Shown here: positions 9,379 to 18,260 of the stretch, one piece after another
How positions within the stretch are numbered: the first letter of the stretch is position 1
Layout: each line of letters starts with the position of its first letter
Source of the DNA: Paraburkholderia solitsugae
GTDB lineage: Bacteria > Pseudomonadota > Gammaproteobacteria > Burkholderiales > Burkholderiaceae
Length of the DNA stretch: 64,000 nucleotides
Direction of reading: 5' to 3'
Assembly: GCF_013177695.1 (NCBI RefSeq)
Contig: NZ_WOEY01000122.1
Location: forward strand, 28,986-92,985
The notes under the pieces: generated by a model
The model's database searches: none
The model's input: the letters and a program-made list of their open reading frames with translations, nothing else
Told to the model about the DNA's origin: nothing
Translations under genes and position numbers: made by a program

Positions 9379-9699
9379 TCATGGAACGAACCACGCATCG
9401 AGCACCCCTGACTGGGTGGCAAGGTAGTCGACCATCGCGGGTAACGTTTCGTCCCGCGTTCCGGCAAAGACCAGACTGAGTTCCTCAAAACCCGCCTTGC
9501 GGTCAGAACGTGCGCGGGTCCGTACCAAGTGCGAGATGTACGGTCGAATCAACTGCCACAGCGTGGCGACCCGGAGCTACCCTGTCTGGCAGCGAACTGA
9601 CAGGGTCCAAAGTCCGTCCGCAAAGCCACCGGAATCGCGGAGGACGCCAGGCACGACGATCAGTGCGGGACGATGTCGTGGGGCGGGAGTGTGGTTCAT
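9379..9699 (-). pseudogene. Interrupted small gene, frame broken by TAG
   Basis: On the minus strand an ATG at 9699 opens a frame (begins MNHTPAPRHRPALIVVPGVL) that meets an in-frame TAG at 9577-9579 after 40 codons. The same frame continues open for 66 codons to TGA at 9379-9381 and ends with natural-looking sequence (AGFEELSLVFAGTRDETLP, then VLDAWFVP). Around the stop another frame reads SSLPDRVA, so two compensating frameshifts or a small duplication could explain the break as well as a point mutation. The two halves look like one protein of about 106 aa. I do not recognise the family. Confidence 0.5.
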
Positions 9700-9886
9700 T
9701 GCTGGCAGTAAAAGTTACAAGGATTCGTAGGATCGGAGCTTCACCGGACCGGCGCTCGCTCCGTGTTTGTCCGCACCCGCGGCGTCCGGCCGTCCCCTGT
9801 CACGCCTCCTTCACGCAGGAATTGCACCAGCCCTTTGCGTTGACGAGCTTGCCGGACACGCCGATCGCAGAGATACAGCGTCCAGC

Positions 9887-10174
9887 TTACGGCGTTACGT
9901 TGAGCTGCAAGAGCAGGTCCTTGCGAACTGCGCTCGCAGCTTCGGGACTCCGCCTTTCCTCGAGGCGACGAGCGAGGAGTTCAACGAACACAGAAAAATC
10001 CTGCGCTCCGTGGCACTCCACAAATTCACTAAACGTTTCGGCGATCGCTGCCCGTTGCGTGGCGAATGACTGCGTACTGGCAATGTGCGAACTGGCCCGC
10101 GCCAGTTCAACGAAATACTCAATCTGACAACGCACCAGATCTACAGCGGAGGGATGTTTTGCTCCAGATGGCAT
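9887..10174 (-). CDS. Small unrecognised protein, 95 aa
   Basis: The start at 10174 (MPSGAKHPSAVDLVRCQIEY) has GGGAGA upstream; the frame is open further but reads as non-coding. The product is mostly alpha-helical and amphipathic, has no signal peptide, and carries segments like CQIEYFVELARASSHIAST. Length and helix pattern recall phasin-like or small regulatory helical proteins, but this is only an impression. It lies just upstream, on the same strand, of the broken gene at 9379-9699. Confidence 0.5.
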   Translation of the reverse strand: MPSGAKHPSAVDLVRCQIEYFVELARASSHIASTQSFATQRAAIAETFSEFVECHGAQDFSVFVELLARRLEERRSPEAASAVRKDLLLQLNVTP

Positions 10175-10509
10175 GGTCTTCTCCCACGTTTCGGTAGCCC
10201 GCAACCCGGTCTGCTTTTCAGGCTTGCAGCACATCGCGAGCCACGATGGGGATGGCAGTCTCAGGACGGAAAACAGAGCTGGCACCATCCCGCATATCCG
10301 GAGAGGACGGCGTCTTTAACGCAAGCCTCATCCGGTCCTCGGAATCTCATTCGTCGTAGGCAGCCATGACAAGCCACATGTCGCGTTCACCGTTGCAGAT
10401 TTCAGCTGCCAATGCATGTGGGTCTCCCGGAGATGTCATGTACGACTGCGGAATACAGCCTAGGCACTGTGCTGTGCGTGACGCCTCCGGGCCACCCCCA
10501 GTTGCCCTG
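10175..10509. other. Intergenic region without recognisable gene
   Basis: About 335 bp between two small minus-strand genes. The open frames seen on the plus strand have no ribosome binding site or motif. It probably contains the promoter of the 95-aa gene. Confidence 0.4.
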
Positions 10510-10710
10510 TCACTGGCTTGCGCCCGACGCTGCTGCCGCGCTATCCGGGCTCATGGCTCCGGCAGATGCAGGGTTGTTCATCATTCCGCTAGCCCCTGTC
10601 GCCGCGCTGCCGGCATCGGTGCTGTTATCCGCCCGTTTGCATCCGGGCGTACCCATCGCCAGCAGTGCGACCGACGCCGCGATTGCAATGTGTTTCCTGG
10701 TGAGTTTCAT
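10510..10710 (-). CDS. Small Ala/Ser-rich exported protein, possible lipoprotein
   Basis: A 66-aa product starting at 10710 with AGGAGG eight bases upstream. The N-terminus MKLTRKHIAIAASVALLAM is a signal peptide. A cysteine follows at GTPGC, which could be a weak lipobox, since the usual small residue pattern is only partly kept. The mature part is low-complexity (Ala, Ser, Gly, Met, Asn). Such short exported proteins are frequent in Burkholderiales and have no assigned function. Confidence 0.65.
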   Translation of the reverse strand: MKLTRKHIAIAASVALLAMGTPGCKRADNSTDAGSAATGASGMMNNPASAGAMSPDSAAAASGASQ

Positions 10711-10954
10711 CGCCCATTCCTCCTGGGACTGGTTAGAACCCGGACCTGGTCGTCGGATTAGCAGCACCATGGACTTCAGCCGGTCATCGGGAAAACAGCA
10801 AATTGCGTGCCTCACATTCAACGGCACCCATCGATCGTGGATAGTGCGAAACGAATTCGGCGCTTCAAGAATTCCGGCCATGCGGGCCGAGCCGATCAGG
10901 CGATACATCGCAGCGGCGTTTTTGCCACCTGAGTCTGCGCTAGCGAATAAAGAT

Positions 10955-10978
10955 CGGCCCATCCTGCCGGATGGGCCG
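10955..10978 (-). terminator. GC-rich hairpin downstream of the 95-aa gene at 11059
   Basis: A perfect 10-bp stem: CGGCCCATCC (10955-10964) pairs with GGATGGGCCG (10969-10978) with a four-base loop. Read on the minus strand it is followed by ATCTTTATT, a weak T-rich tail, and lies 80 bp after the stop of the gene at 11059-11346. It would terminate that gene. Confidence 0.6.
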
Positions 10979-11058
10979 GAGCGTTGAGATCAACTTGAAC
11001 GCTGGGACCGATGTCATTCTCCGATTAGTCTGGTGACGGCATGACGTATACCGGTTTT

Positions 11059-11346
11059 TCATCTGGCCGGAGTCTCGGTCGGGAGATCGTTGTGCGATAC
11101 CGCTGGATCAGCGTCCGTACTGGCGATGCTCCCGTTGTGCTTGTCGATCCACACAATCGCGCACTGATACGCGGCCTGGATCGCATCGTCCTGATTTTCG
11201 AACCAGGCAAGATTGCGCTCGATGTGCATTTCAGCGTCCGCATCATCATCAGGCGACGCGCGGATCAGTCGCGCGTGCGCAAAGAACTGACCCAGCAAGA
11301 AATCCGGGGTCGCGTCAATGACCCAGCCGCGGTACTCGAACTCCAT
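11059..11346 (-). CDS. Small conserved-looking cytoplasmic protein, 95 aa
   Basis: The ATG at 11346 has a very good ribosome binding site (CGGAGGTAATC before the ATG). The product is acidic and has no signal peptide. It begins MEFEYRGWVIDATPDFLLG and contains IERNLAWFENQDDAIQAAYQ, a pattern of short alpha/beta proteins common in Burkholderia genomes with no known function. It is likely monocistronic, ending at the hairpin 10955-10978. Confidence 0.75.
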   Translation of the reverse strand: MEFEYRGWVIDATPDFLLGQFFAHARLIRASPDDDADAEMHIERNLAWFENQDDAIQAAYQCAIVWIDKHNGSIASTDADPAVSHNDLPTETPAR

Positions 11347-12006
11347 GATTACCTCCGATACTTAGCTAATCGAAATTCGAAAAGACGAAGCATGGATTCG
11401 TCACGTCGTAATCGCTAAAACCTCCTTGGTCTGTTTCGTCCGGTTGGGTGCCTTAGTGGTGGAGCGGGAAGCACATCGAACCCGCGCAGTCGATACCGTT
11501 TTAGGCGTTTCCACGATGCGCGCCAGAATTTCTATCGTGGGACCGGAGCAGAGAGGGTGCTCGCTGGACTCGTCACTGGCGCACACGGGGACCTCCACTT
11601 GTCAGCCATGCTAGCGCCGGCAGGATTCAACGCATCAGCATTTTTGTAAGAAATTTTTGAATTTGTAAATTCTCAAACGCGGCCGGCGCGCGCTGACTCC
11701 AGCAGAGTACCGCTGCCTGTTGCGCAGCCAAGATCCTCAGATTTAATGATGAAAAAAATGGTTCGACCGCTGTTACAAACGAAGTTTTTTGTCTTGAAGC
11801 GAGCAATGGCGAACGATATCTTCAAGCACGAATATTGCTAAACGGTAAGAACGCTGACAAACCGTAATTGCGCAGACAGTCGGGTGCAATTCAAACGCCA
11901 CCAGGCTTGTCCAAGCAATGTGGCCCTGCTATCGACGCGCCGTTATGGCCGGAACGAAACGAATAGCGCACCTCATGCATGGGCCGCTCTTTCCGAGGGA
12001 GGAATC
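11347..12006. other. Intergenic region with AT-rich promoter-like part
   Basis: About 660 bp. Frames at 11401-11614 on both strands have no motif and no convincing start. The segment 11635-11680 and the segment 11740-11860 are distinctly AT-rich compared with the surroundings and could hold the promoter of the SH3-domain gene starting at 12007. No RNA gene is recognised. Confidence 0.4.
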
Positions 12007-12711
12007 GTGCAAAAGAAAATCGTCATTCGAGCCATCGCGGGAGGCGTTTGCCTGATGGCGCTGTCCGGCGCGGCGTTCGCTCAATCGCTGGCGTATACGA
12101 ATCAGCCCGTGGACGTTTATGCGGGTCCGTCCGGGGACTATCCGGTGGTCGCGCAAGTGCCGCCGAGCGCGCAGCTCACGGTGTACGGCTGCGTTGATGA
12201 CTACAGTTGGTGCGACGTCGGAGCGCCCGGACTGCGCGGCTGGGTCTACGGCGAATATCTCGACTATCCGTACCAGGGTACCGAGGTGCCGATCATGACT
12301 TACGGCGTGCAGATCGGGCTGCCGATCGTGGCGTTCTCGTTCGGCACTTACTGGGATCACTACTATCGCGGCCAGCCTTGGTATAACGACCGGGACCGGT
12401 GGGCGAATCATCCGCCGCCGATGCGGGGCGGTCCGCCGCCGCATGGTGGTCCGCCGGCGGCGGGCGGTCCGGCTATGAACCCGAGGCCGGTCATGCACGG
12501 CGGCCCGCAGCCGCAACCCCAGCCGGGGTACGCTCATGGGCCGGTGCAGCCGCAGCCGGGATACGCGCACGGGCCTGCGCAGCCACCCGGGCAAATGAAG
12601 GGCGCTCCTCAGGGACAGGCTGCCGTGCACCCGGGCGGTCCGTCCGGTGAGCACGGCGGCGAGGCGCGCGGCGGCAATGAAGACCGAAATCATCCGCAGG
12701 ATAACCATTAG
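12007..12711 (+). CDS. Exported bacterial SH3-domain protein with Pro/Gly-rich tail
   Basis: Start is GTG at 12007 with AGGGAGGA just upstream. A signal peptide (MQKKIVIRAIAGGVCLMALS, cleavage after AFA) is followed by an SH3b domain (about 25-90) with LNVRxGPS-like VDVYAGPSGDYPVVAQVP and a WCDV/GWVYGEYL end. The second half is low-complexity, with GGPPPHGGPP and repeated QPQPGYAHGP units. Bacterial SH3 domains usually bind peptidoglycan or cell-wall peptides. Length 234 aa. It is likely monocistronic and periplasmic. Confidence 0.85.
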   Translation: MQKKIVIRAIAGGVCLMALSGAAFAQSLAYTNQPVDVYAGPSGDYPVVAQVPPSAQLTVYGCVDDYSWCDVGAPGLRGWVYGEYLDYPYQGTEVPIMTYGVQIGLPIVAFSFGTYWDHYYRGQPWYNDRDRWANHPPPMRGGPPPHGGPPAAGGPAMNPRPVMHGGPQPQPQPGYAHGPVQPQPGYAHGPAQPPGQMKGAPQGQAAVHPGGPSGEHGGEARGGNEDRNHPQDNH

Positions 12712-12778
12712 CGATTGAACGCTTTTCGCCCGCCACCGCTTCGCGATCGCATGGCAACGCGCCAGGCGCCCATGCCGC

Positions 12779-13327
12779 TCAATTCGACGGATGATCGTCG
12801 GCGTGATCGTGAAGCGGGTCCGGGCTCTTTTGCGTCGAACGCAACACGCCTGCGTCGTCGAAATAGAAGTGAAAGAGCTGGTACCACGTATTGTCTTCCT
12901 GGTACCGGTAGCTCCAGACTTCGCGCTTGACGAGCGGCAGGTACATCGTTTCTTCGGGACGGCCGAAATTGACGAGCACGTCCGCGCGGGTCCATTTTCC
13001 CGGCTCCGCGCGATAGAACTCCAACGGCTGCAGCACCTGGCGGACGTCGACGACTTTGCCGTCCGCGTCGATATCCGCGGCGACGGTGGTTTCGCCCATC
13101 GGTTGCGTCGGCCACATCAGACGCTTGCCGCCATTCGGAAGGTCATACGTTTCTTTAGGCTGGCCTAGCGCGGCAGTCACGGCGGATTCCGGCTCGCCGG
13201 CCTTGAAGCGATCCCATGGTTGAACGCAGGCGCTCAAGGCAAGTGTCAGCGCAAACGTAAGCGTGAAGCGCCACACGTCCAAGCGATGTTCAAGTGGACA
13301 GCCGATCTTCGATTTGCGCCGTGTCAT
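12779..13327 (-). CDS. Lipoprotein with BamE-like repeats
   Basis: A 182-aa protein with an extended N-terminus and lipobox LALSAC at residues 29-34, so it should be lipid-anchored. The mature part has two similar segments, each with a G(Q/R)P turn: VTAALGQPKETYDLPNGGKR and VLVNFGRPEETMYLPL followed by VWSYRYQEDNTWYQ. This resembles the SmpA/BamE fold, which is found in outer-membrane assembly lipoproteins and many small lipoproteins. It is not BamE itself by context. Confidence 0.75.
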   Translation of the reverse strand: MTRRKSKIGCPLEHRLDVWRFTLTFALTLALSACVQPWDRFKAGEPESAVTAALGQPKETYDLPNGGKRLMWPTQPMGETTVAADIDADGKVVDVRQVLQPLEFYRAEPGKWTRADVLVNFGRPEETMYLPLVKREVWSYRYQEDNTWYQLFHFYFDDAGVLRSTQKSPDPLHDHADDHPSN

Positions 13328-13394
13328 GCCGAACCTCGTGCGCGATGCGATGCATAAGGGTTGGACACGGCGCGCCGCAAGTGGGTCTGTCTCG

Positions 13395-14129
13395 TCAGAA
13401 AAAACCGCTCAGGATTGGATAAATAATTGGCAGGACAAAGGACGTCAGAATGCCGTTCAGGCCCATCCCGAGGCCTGCAAAGGCGCCGGCTTCTTCACTC
13501 ATCTGCAACGCACGAGCAGTGCCGATTCCATGGGACGCGACACCCAGTGCGAAGCCACCCAGGTCATGCCTCGACACGCGAATCAACATCAAAAGGCCGC
13601 TGCCAATCACCGCGCCCGTGATGCCGGTCATGATCACAAGGACGGCCGTCAGCGACGGCAACCCGCCGATTTTCTCGGAAATACGGATAGCAATGCCTGC
13701 CGTCACGCTCTTCGGAGCAATCGTGGCAAGTATTTGACCCGTGGCGCCCAGAAGCCTTGGGATCAAAACGGCCGATGAGATGCCCGTCGCACACCCCGCC
13801 ACAAGTGCGCCAGTCAACTGCGGGGCTAGCCGGCGCAATTTAGGCAATTGTCGGTGCATCGGTATAGCGAGCGCGACGATTGCCGGTCCGAGCAAAAATT
13901 GAATGGGCTGGGCGCTTTGCATGTAGGTGACATACGATGTGTTCGATTCACGCAAGGCAAGTATCAAAAGCGCTACTGCAATTAACACGGGATTCGCGAG
14001 CGCACTTTTTCCTAGCGAACCGTGGACGACCTGCGCGATTGCGTACGCGAGGAACGTGAGGGTCAGCCAAAGAAGCGGTGTTGTTCCGAGAAATCCCCAC
14101 GCGGACGCGATGTTCTGATGAACGTTCAC
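13395..14129 (-). CDS. lrgB: LrgB/CidB family membrane protein
   Basis: A 244-aa polytopic protein with the family signatures LAPKSVTAGIAIRISE-like (IAPKSVTAGIAI) near residue 145 and LGVASHGIGTARAL near 205. LrgB acts with LrgA in membrane permeability and murein hydrolase control; in plants and some bacteria homologues transport glycolate or pyruvate. Its ATG overlaps the lrgA stop by four bases, so the pair is translationally coupled. No LytSR system lies next to it; the nearest two-component pair is of NarL type. Confidence 0.9.
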   Translation of the reverse strand: MNVHQNIASAWGFLGTTPLLWLTLTFLAYAIAQVVHGSLGKSALANPVLIAVALLILALRESNTSYVTYMQSAQPIQFLLGPAIVALAIPMHRQLPKLRRLAPQLTGALVAGCATGISSAVLIPRLLGATGQILATIAPKSVTAGIAIRISEKIGGLPSLTAVLVIMTGITGAVIGSGLLMLIRVSRHDLGGFALGVASHGIGTARALQMSEEAGAFAGLGMGLNGILTSFVLPIIYPILSGFF

Positions 14130-14575
14130 GATGGTTCAACCTTCGCCAGGTCGGCAGCCGCAGGCGCCGTGTTTCCGTCGGCATGGAGCGGCGATGCAGA
14201 CGGTGTTGTCAGCGGTGCAACGGGGGCAGCGCGCGGGGGCCATAAAGCGCACAAGCCTTGGCCGACAAGCGCGGTAACGACGATTGTTAGCGCCGTACAC
14301 ACAACAACGGACACGGCTATCGGGATCAGGTCATGAGCCACGCGGCCGGCAAAGACCATGATGCCGACTCCTGCTGGAACGAACAAAAGAGGCAGAAACT
14401 TAAGCAGTGCAAGAGCGTCGCTCTCAATGGCGGATGAAAGGCCGGGGCGGAGGCTCAGGGAGGCTAACAACAGGATCATCCCGATAACCGCGCCGGGAAT
14501 CGGCAGGTTCCCGGCGTAGGCTATTAATTCGCCAAGGCACTGGTAGGCGAGAAGGACCGTGAACGTCTTGATCAT
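14126..14575 (-). CDS. lrgA: LrgA/CidA family membrane protein
   Basis: I chose ATG 14575 (MIKTFTVLLAYQCLGELI); the frame extends upstream without sense. Four transmembrane helices occupy residues 1-115, with LPIPGAVIGMILLL as the family motif near residue 24. LrgA is the holin-like partner of LrgB. A proline/alanine-rich cytoplasmic tail of about 35 residues (PPRAAPVAPLTTPSAS) extends beyond the usual length. It overlaps lrgB by four bases. Confidence 0.88.
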   Translation of the reverse strand: MIKTFTVLLAYQCLGELIAYAGNLPIPGAVIGMILLLASLSLRPGLSSAIESDALALLKFLPLLFVPAGVGIMVFAGRVAHDLIPIAVSVVVCTALTIVVTALVGQGLCALWPPRAAPVAPLTTPSASPLHADGNTAPAAADLAKVEPS

Positions 14576-14724
14576 CGGGTCACCTTCGATTCGGACGCGC
14601 ACACGTTGAGCCACCAGCGAAGCACGACAAAGTGGGTGGAGGCCGTCATGCCAGAACTTGTTCACCCGTTGGCAATAGTCACCATTGCGGTAAGCAAAAA
14701 GCGTCGGGCATCCCGTGCATCTGC

Positions 14725-14991
14725 TCACTGCCCGCCGTAGAGCGCGTTCAAGCGATCCATCGTGCCGTCCTGCTGGGCGCGCTGCAATTCCAGTTTGACC
14801 TCCGCGCGAGTCTTGCCTTGGAGGGCACCGCTATCGCTACTGCCGATGGACGTACCGCCGACTGCGTCCGTCGTCATAGCTGCGTTGCTGTCGGTGGCCG
14901 TCCTGGATGTGTCGGTGTTGTCACCCGCATAGGCGAGCGTGGTGCACAACGCCAATGCGGTAATAGGGATCAAAGTCAGAGCTTTCATCAT
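14725..14991 (-). CDS. DUF4148 domain exported protein
   Basis: An 88-aa protein with a signal peptide ending at TTLAYA, a Thr/Asp-rich linker, and the DUF4148 end GKTRAEVKLELQRAQQDG, the (K)TRAEV(K/R)AEL pattern of this Burkholderiales family. AGGAG lies just upstream of two adjacent ATGs (14991 and 14988). Function unknown; members are small periplasmic proteins, often stress-induced. Confidence 0.85.
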   Translation of the reverse strand: MMKALTLIPITALALCTTLAYAGDNTDTSRTATDSNAAMTTDAVGGTSIGSSDSGALQGKTRAEVKLELQRAQQDGTMDRLNALYGGQ

Positions 14992-15395
14992 ATTCTCCTG
15001 CATGGTGCATGACATGCCCGACGCCAATCGAATCACGCAGTTTGCGCCGGGATTTCGTGCCGCTTCGAAAAGCATCAAAGGTTCTCGCAAGGACTCGGCA
15101 CGCTCTTGCAATACCCGGGCAGAATTTCCTTTATTCCCGAGTCATCTGCCTTTTCTGTATCGCGACCGCTCCAGGATAGGACTGGTGCATCCAGCCTGGA
15201 TCTATTTTCATCGCCTGCAACTTGGCGGCGATCCTCGTGGAGTTGCTGGGTTTCGACTGCCCACCCCGTCCACGGGTTGCGGCATGCCGACAGGTACCAC
15301 TGCACTGTATGCGCTGACCGCATGCGCATGAATAAGGCACTGTTCCTAAACGAGGCTAGGGGATTGCCTTATTCAGTCAGTGACTGGGCTCCGCG
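14992..15395. other. Intergenic region, nothing recognised
   Basis: About 400 bp between the DUF4148 gene and the end of the response regulator. Overlapping short frames on both strands (15075-15417) show no motif, and neither has a good start. Confidence 0.4.
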
Positions 15396-16061
15396 CTATT
15401 GGCTCTCGATCCACTGAATTGCAAAGCGCATCAGTTCGTTGCCGCTACGGATATTCAACTTTTCTTTGATGTTGGCCCGGTGTGCCTCGATGGTCTTGAC
15501 GCTCCGATTCAGTTTCGCGGCGATTTCGCGGGTGCTGAAGCCGAGTCCGATCAGGTGCAGGACCTCGAATTCCCGTTCCGAAAGGCTCGCAATTGGGCCC
15601 GCCGGCACTTTTTTTGGACCCGCAAGGGCTCGCGCCAGCTTTTCATGCATGGCGGCGCTCAAATAAATATTGCCTGCCAGCACTTCGCGGATGGCGCTCA
15701 CGACATGGTCTGTGGCCTCGAGTTTCATCAGATACCCGTTTGCCCCGGCCCGTAGTGCGCGTTCGGCAAACAGGCTTTCGTCGTGCATGCTGAGAACGAG
15801 GATTGCCAAAGTTGGGTAGCGATGGCGGAGGGTCTTGACAAGATCCAGGCCAGAGTCCGATTGCAGACTGATGTCCACAATGGCCATGTCGGGCTGGCAG
15901 GCCATTGCCGCCAGGGCTTCTTCGGCGTTGCCGGCCGCACAGCAGACGTGCAGATCCTCTTGCAGATTCAGCAAGTGCGTCATCCCCTCCCGGATGATGG
16001 GGTGGTCATCCACGATCAGGATTTGGGTCGCGCGCCCTGGGTTAGACGACTTCCCGTGCAT
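15396..16061 (-). CDS. NarL/FixJ-type response regulator
   Basis: I chose ATG 16061, which lies 20 bp inside the 3' end of the kinase gene; the longer frame upstream is a shadow of the kinase. The receiver domain covers residues 13-130: acidic pair in LIVDDHPIIREGM, phospho-acceptor Asp63 in MAIVDISL, and a Lys in GYLMKLEA. The LuxR-type HTH is at the C-terminus (LSEREFEVLHLIGLG and FSTREIAAKLNRSVKTIEA). Partner of the overlapping MASE1 kinase. Targets are unknown; no gene next to it is an obvious output. Confidence 0.93.
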   Translation of the reverse strand: MHGKSSNPGRATQILIVDDHPIIREGMTHLLNLQEDLHVCCAAGNAEEALAAMACQPDMAIVDISLQSDSGLDLVKTLRHRYPTLAILVLSMHDESLFAERALRAGANGYLMKLEATDHVVSAIREVLAGNIYLSAAMHEKLARALAGPKKVPAGPIASLSEREFEVLHLIGLGFSTREIAAKLNRSVKTIEAHRANIKEKLNIRSGNELMRFAIQWIESQ

Positions 16062-17724
16062 GGTCTGGGCGCTCCGGTATCGGATAGCTGATGGCGACCG
16101 TGGTGCCACCCAAAGCATTGCGGGCCACCGTGCAAGAGCCGCCCAGAAGACTCGCCCGGTGACGCAGGTTCTGGAGTCCCAGTCCCGAGGCACGCGCCAT
16201 TTGTTCCGGGCCGACGCCCACCCCGTCGTCACTGATTGAAAGCGTCTGCAAGCCGCCTACGCGCTCCAAGTCGATCCAGATGTGGCGGCCTTCACTATAT
16301 TTCAGCGCGTTGTTGACTGCTTCCTGTGCCGCACGATACAGGTTGATCTGAGTAGGCGGATCCAGTAAGTCTACATCTGGCTTGATCCGCAGAATGCAGT
16401 CTATGCCATTCAGCGTGCGAGCCGTTTCCGCCAGCCCATGCAGTGCGGCCGCAAGGCCACCATATTCAATGGCGACCGGGTCCAGGCCATGGGCAATCCT
16501 GCGGGTCATCAAGGACGACTGCTTCACCAATCCGACGATGGTCGCGGCATCGGCGGCGGCTGGGTGGCCCTGCGTCTGGAGTTTCTGATTCAAGGCGGCG
16601 CAGTACAGACCCAGGCTGGTCAGGTGTTGCCCAAGTCCGTCATGCAGTTCCCGGCCGAAGAGTCTTTGCTGCTGATCGCCGATCTGGATCAGTTCTTCTT
16701 CCAACAGACGGCGTTGCGCGATCTCCTCCTTGAGTTCACTGTTCGTCTTCTCCAGGTCTTCGGTTCGCTCCTCTACGCGCCGTTCCAATTCGATGTAGGA
16801 GGCCTGCAGCAGGCGATGGACGCGCTGCTCCTGAGCACGTGCCGCCACCAGCAGCAGTCCGGTTACCGCCACGACGTTCGCGAAGGTGCACCACCTCACG
16901 AGGCTATCCACCGGAGATTTGGCGGCGAAGGGGCCCGTGCCGTGGGTGGTACCCCAGATGGCCACGACTGAGACCATCAAGGTCGCGAGACTGGTGCCCA
17001 GGTGATCGAAGCGCAGAGCCGCCCAGATAATGAACGGAAAGATCGCCAAGGCTGCAGGATAGTAGCCGTGTCCGGCAAGTTGCGGGGCGCCGAAGATGAG
17101 GTAGCTCACCCAGAAGGTCGCAATGGTCAGTCCGCACGCCTCCACGGCCTGCTCCGCCGAGCGGATGGGGTTCGGATACGCGAGCAAGCTGAGCAGGGGC
17201 GGAGCCACCACCAGCACGCCCATCATGTCACCGAGCCACCATTTCAGAAAGGCTGCGCCGTATTCGGCGGCCGGCATCAAGCCCCCTCCGAATACGGCGG
17301 TCGCACCAATCAGCGCACTCACTGCCGTGCTGAGCACCGCAGCCAGGGCAATGAGGGCTAACACGTCTTTGATGCGATCGAGGGTGATCTGGAATCGGGC
17401 TACGCGGTTCAACAGTATTGCTGCCGTCAAGGCTGCAACTATCGCGCCGGCACTAATCACAGCGGCCACTGGCAAGGGCACGCCCACCGACACGTTGGCC
17501 AGGAAGGAGCCAATGACGATTCCGGGGGCAACTTCGAAGCCCAGAGCGACCAGTGCAACAAGGGCGATGCCGCTGGAGGGCCACACCAGAGACACTGCGC
17601 CGCCCACTATCGCATAAGCAAGCCCTACTTTTGCGCCTGCGTAGTAAGCCAATGCCACAAGCCCGGTGAGCAGGAAGAGTCGAAACCTGGAATCGCCCCG
17701 AATAATGGCCATGGTTCGCTTCAA
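16042..17724 (-). CDS. MASE1-domain sensor histidine kinase (HisKA_3 type)
   Basis: A 560-aa membrane kinase. The first 300 residues form eight or so helices of a MASE1 sensor region (GLAYAIVGGAVSLVWPSSGI near the start is typical). A coiled coil (ELERRVEERTEDLEKTNSEL) leads to the HisKA_3 phospho-acceptor GRELHDGLGQHL and a HATPase_c domain (YRAAQEAVNNALKYS, ISDDGVGVGPEQ, GLGLQNLRHRASLLGG). This is the UhpB/NarX-like class that pairs with LuxR-type regulators, and the partner overlaps its 3' end. The ligand of MASE1 sensors is generally unknown. Confidence 0.93.
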   Translation of the reverse strand: MKRTMAIIRGDSRFRLFLLTGLVALAYYAGAKVGLAYAIVGGAVSLVWPSSGIALVALVALGFEVAPGIVIGSFLANVSVGVPLPVAAVISAGAIVAALTAAILLNRVARFQITLDRIKDVLALIALAAVLSTAVSALIGATAVFGGGLMPAAEYGAAFLKWWLGDMMGVLVVAPPLLSLLAYPNPIRSAEQAVEACGLTIATFWVSYLIFGAPQLAGHGYYPAALAIFPFIIWAALRFDHLGTSLATLMVSVVAIWGTTHGTGPFAAKSPVDSLVRWCTFANVVAVTGLLLVAARAQEQRVHRLLQASYIELERRVEERTEDLEKTNSELKEEIAQRRLLEEELIQIGDQQQRLFGRELHDGLGQHLTSLGLYCAALNQKLQTQGHPAAADAATIVGLVKQSSLMTRRIAHGLDPVAIEYGGLAAALHGLAETARTLNGIDCILRIKPDVDLLDPPTQINLYRAAQEAVNNALKYSEGRHIWIDLERVGGLQTLSISDDGVGVGPEQMARASGLGLQNLRHRASLLGGSCTVARNALGGTTVAISYPIPERPDHAREVV

Positions 17725-18260
17725 ACCCCCTATGCGAGCAATGCCCCACGCGTCCCGGCACAGCCCGCAAGCAGCAATCCTGATGAACCTATCAATATGG
17801 CGAAATTGATGCCGGGATTACACAGGTCACATTCCTCATATGAAGGCGACCAAAACTACTATGAAGCCGCGTCAGAATTCTTCTGCGCGCCATCGCGCAT
17901 ACGAAGGATCGTCATCGCAGTACAGGGCGAGTTCGTTCAGGCGAGTGTCGCATCGTTATTTTGTCAGTCTTGGCACCCACTCATAACCACCTCCGACCAG
18001 CGTAATTCCGACAATGACGAGATTGGCGCCCCCAAACCGCACTCCCGATTCATGTTTCCCCCTGGAACGGAACACCACGAACTATAACGATTCATGCGCG
18101 ATTAATTGCCCCAGCAAACGATTGAGAGCAGTGTCCACAGACACACGGAACGCCAGGTCGCACCGTGAGACCGGAGTGGACGGGGCCAAAGAGCACGACT
18201 CAGTTTCCAGCCACACGGCGTGCCAATTGTGAAGGGCCCGCTTCGTCAGAGGGAGGCCAG
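17725..18260. other. Intergenic region between divergent genes
   Basis: About 535 bp separating the kinase operon (minus) from the lipocalin-like gene (plus). A minus-strand GTG frame near 17960-18040 would give a peptide of about 28 residues (ending VGGGYEWVPRLTK) but has no support. The region is more AT-rich at 17790-17880 and probably contains both promoters. Confidence 0.4.
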
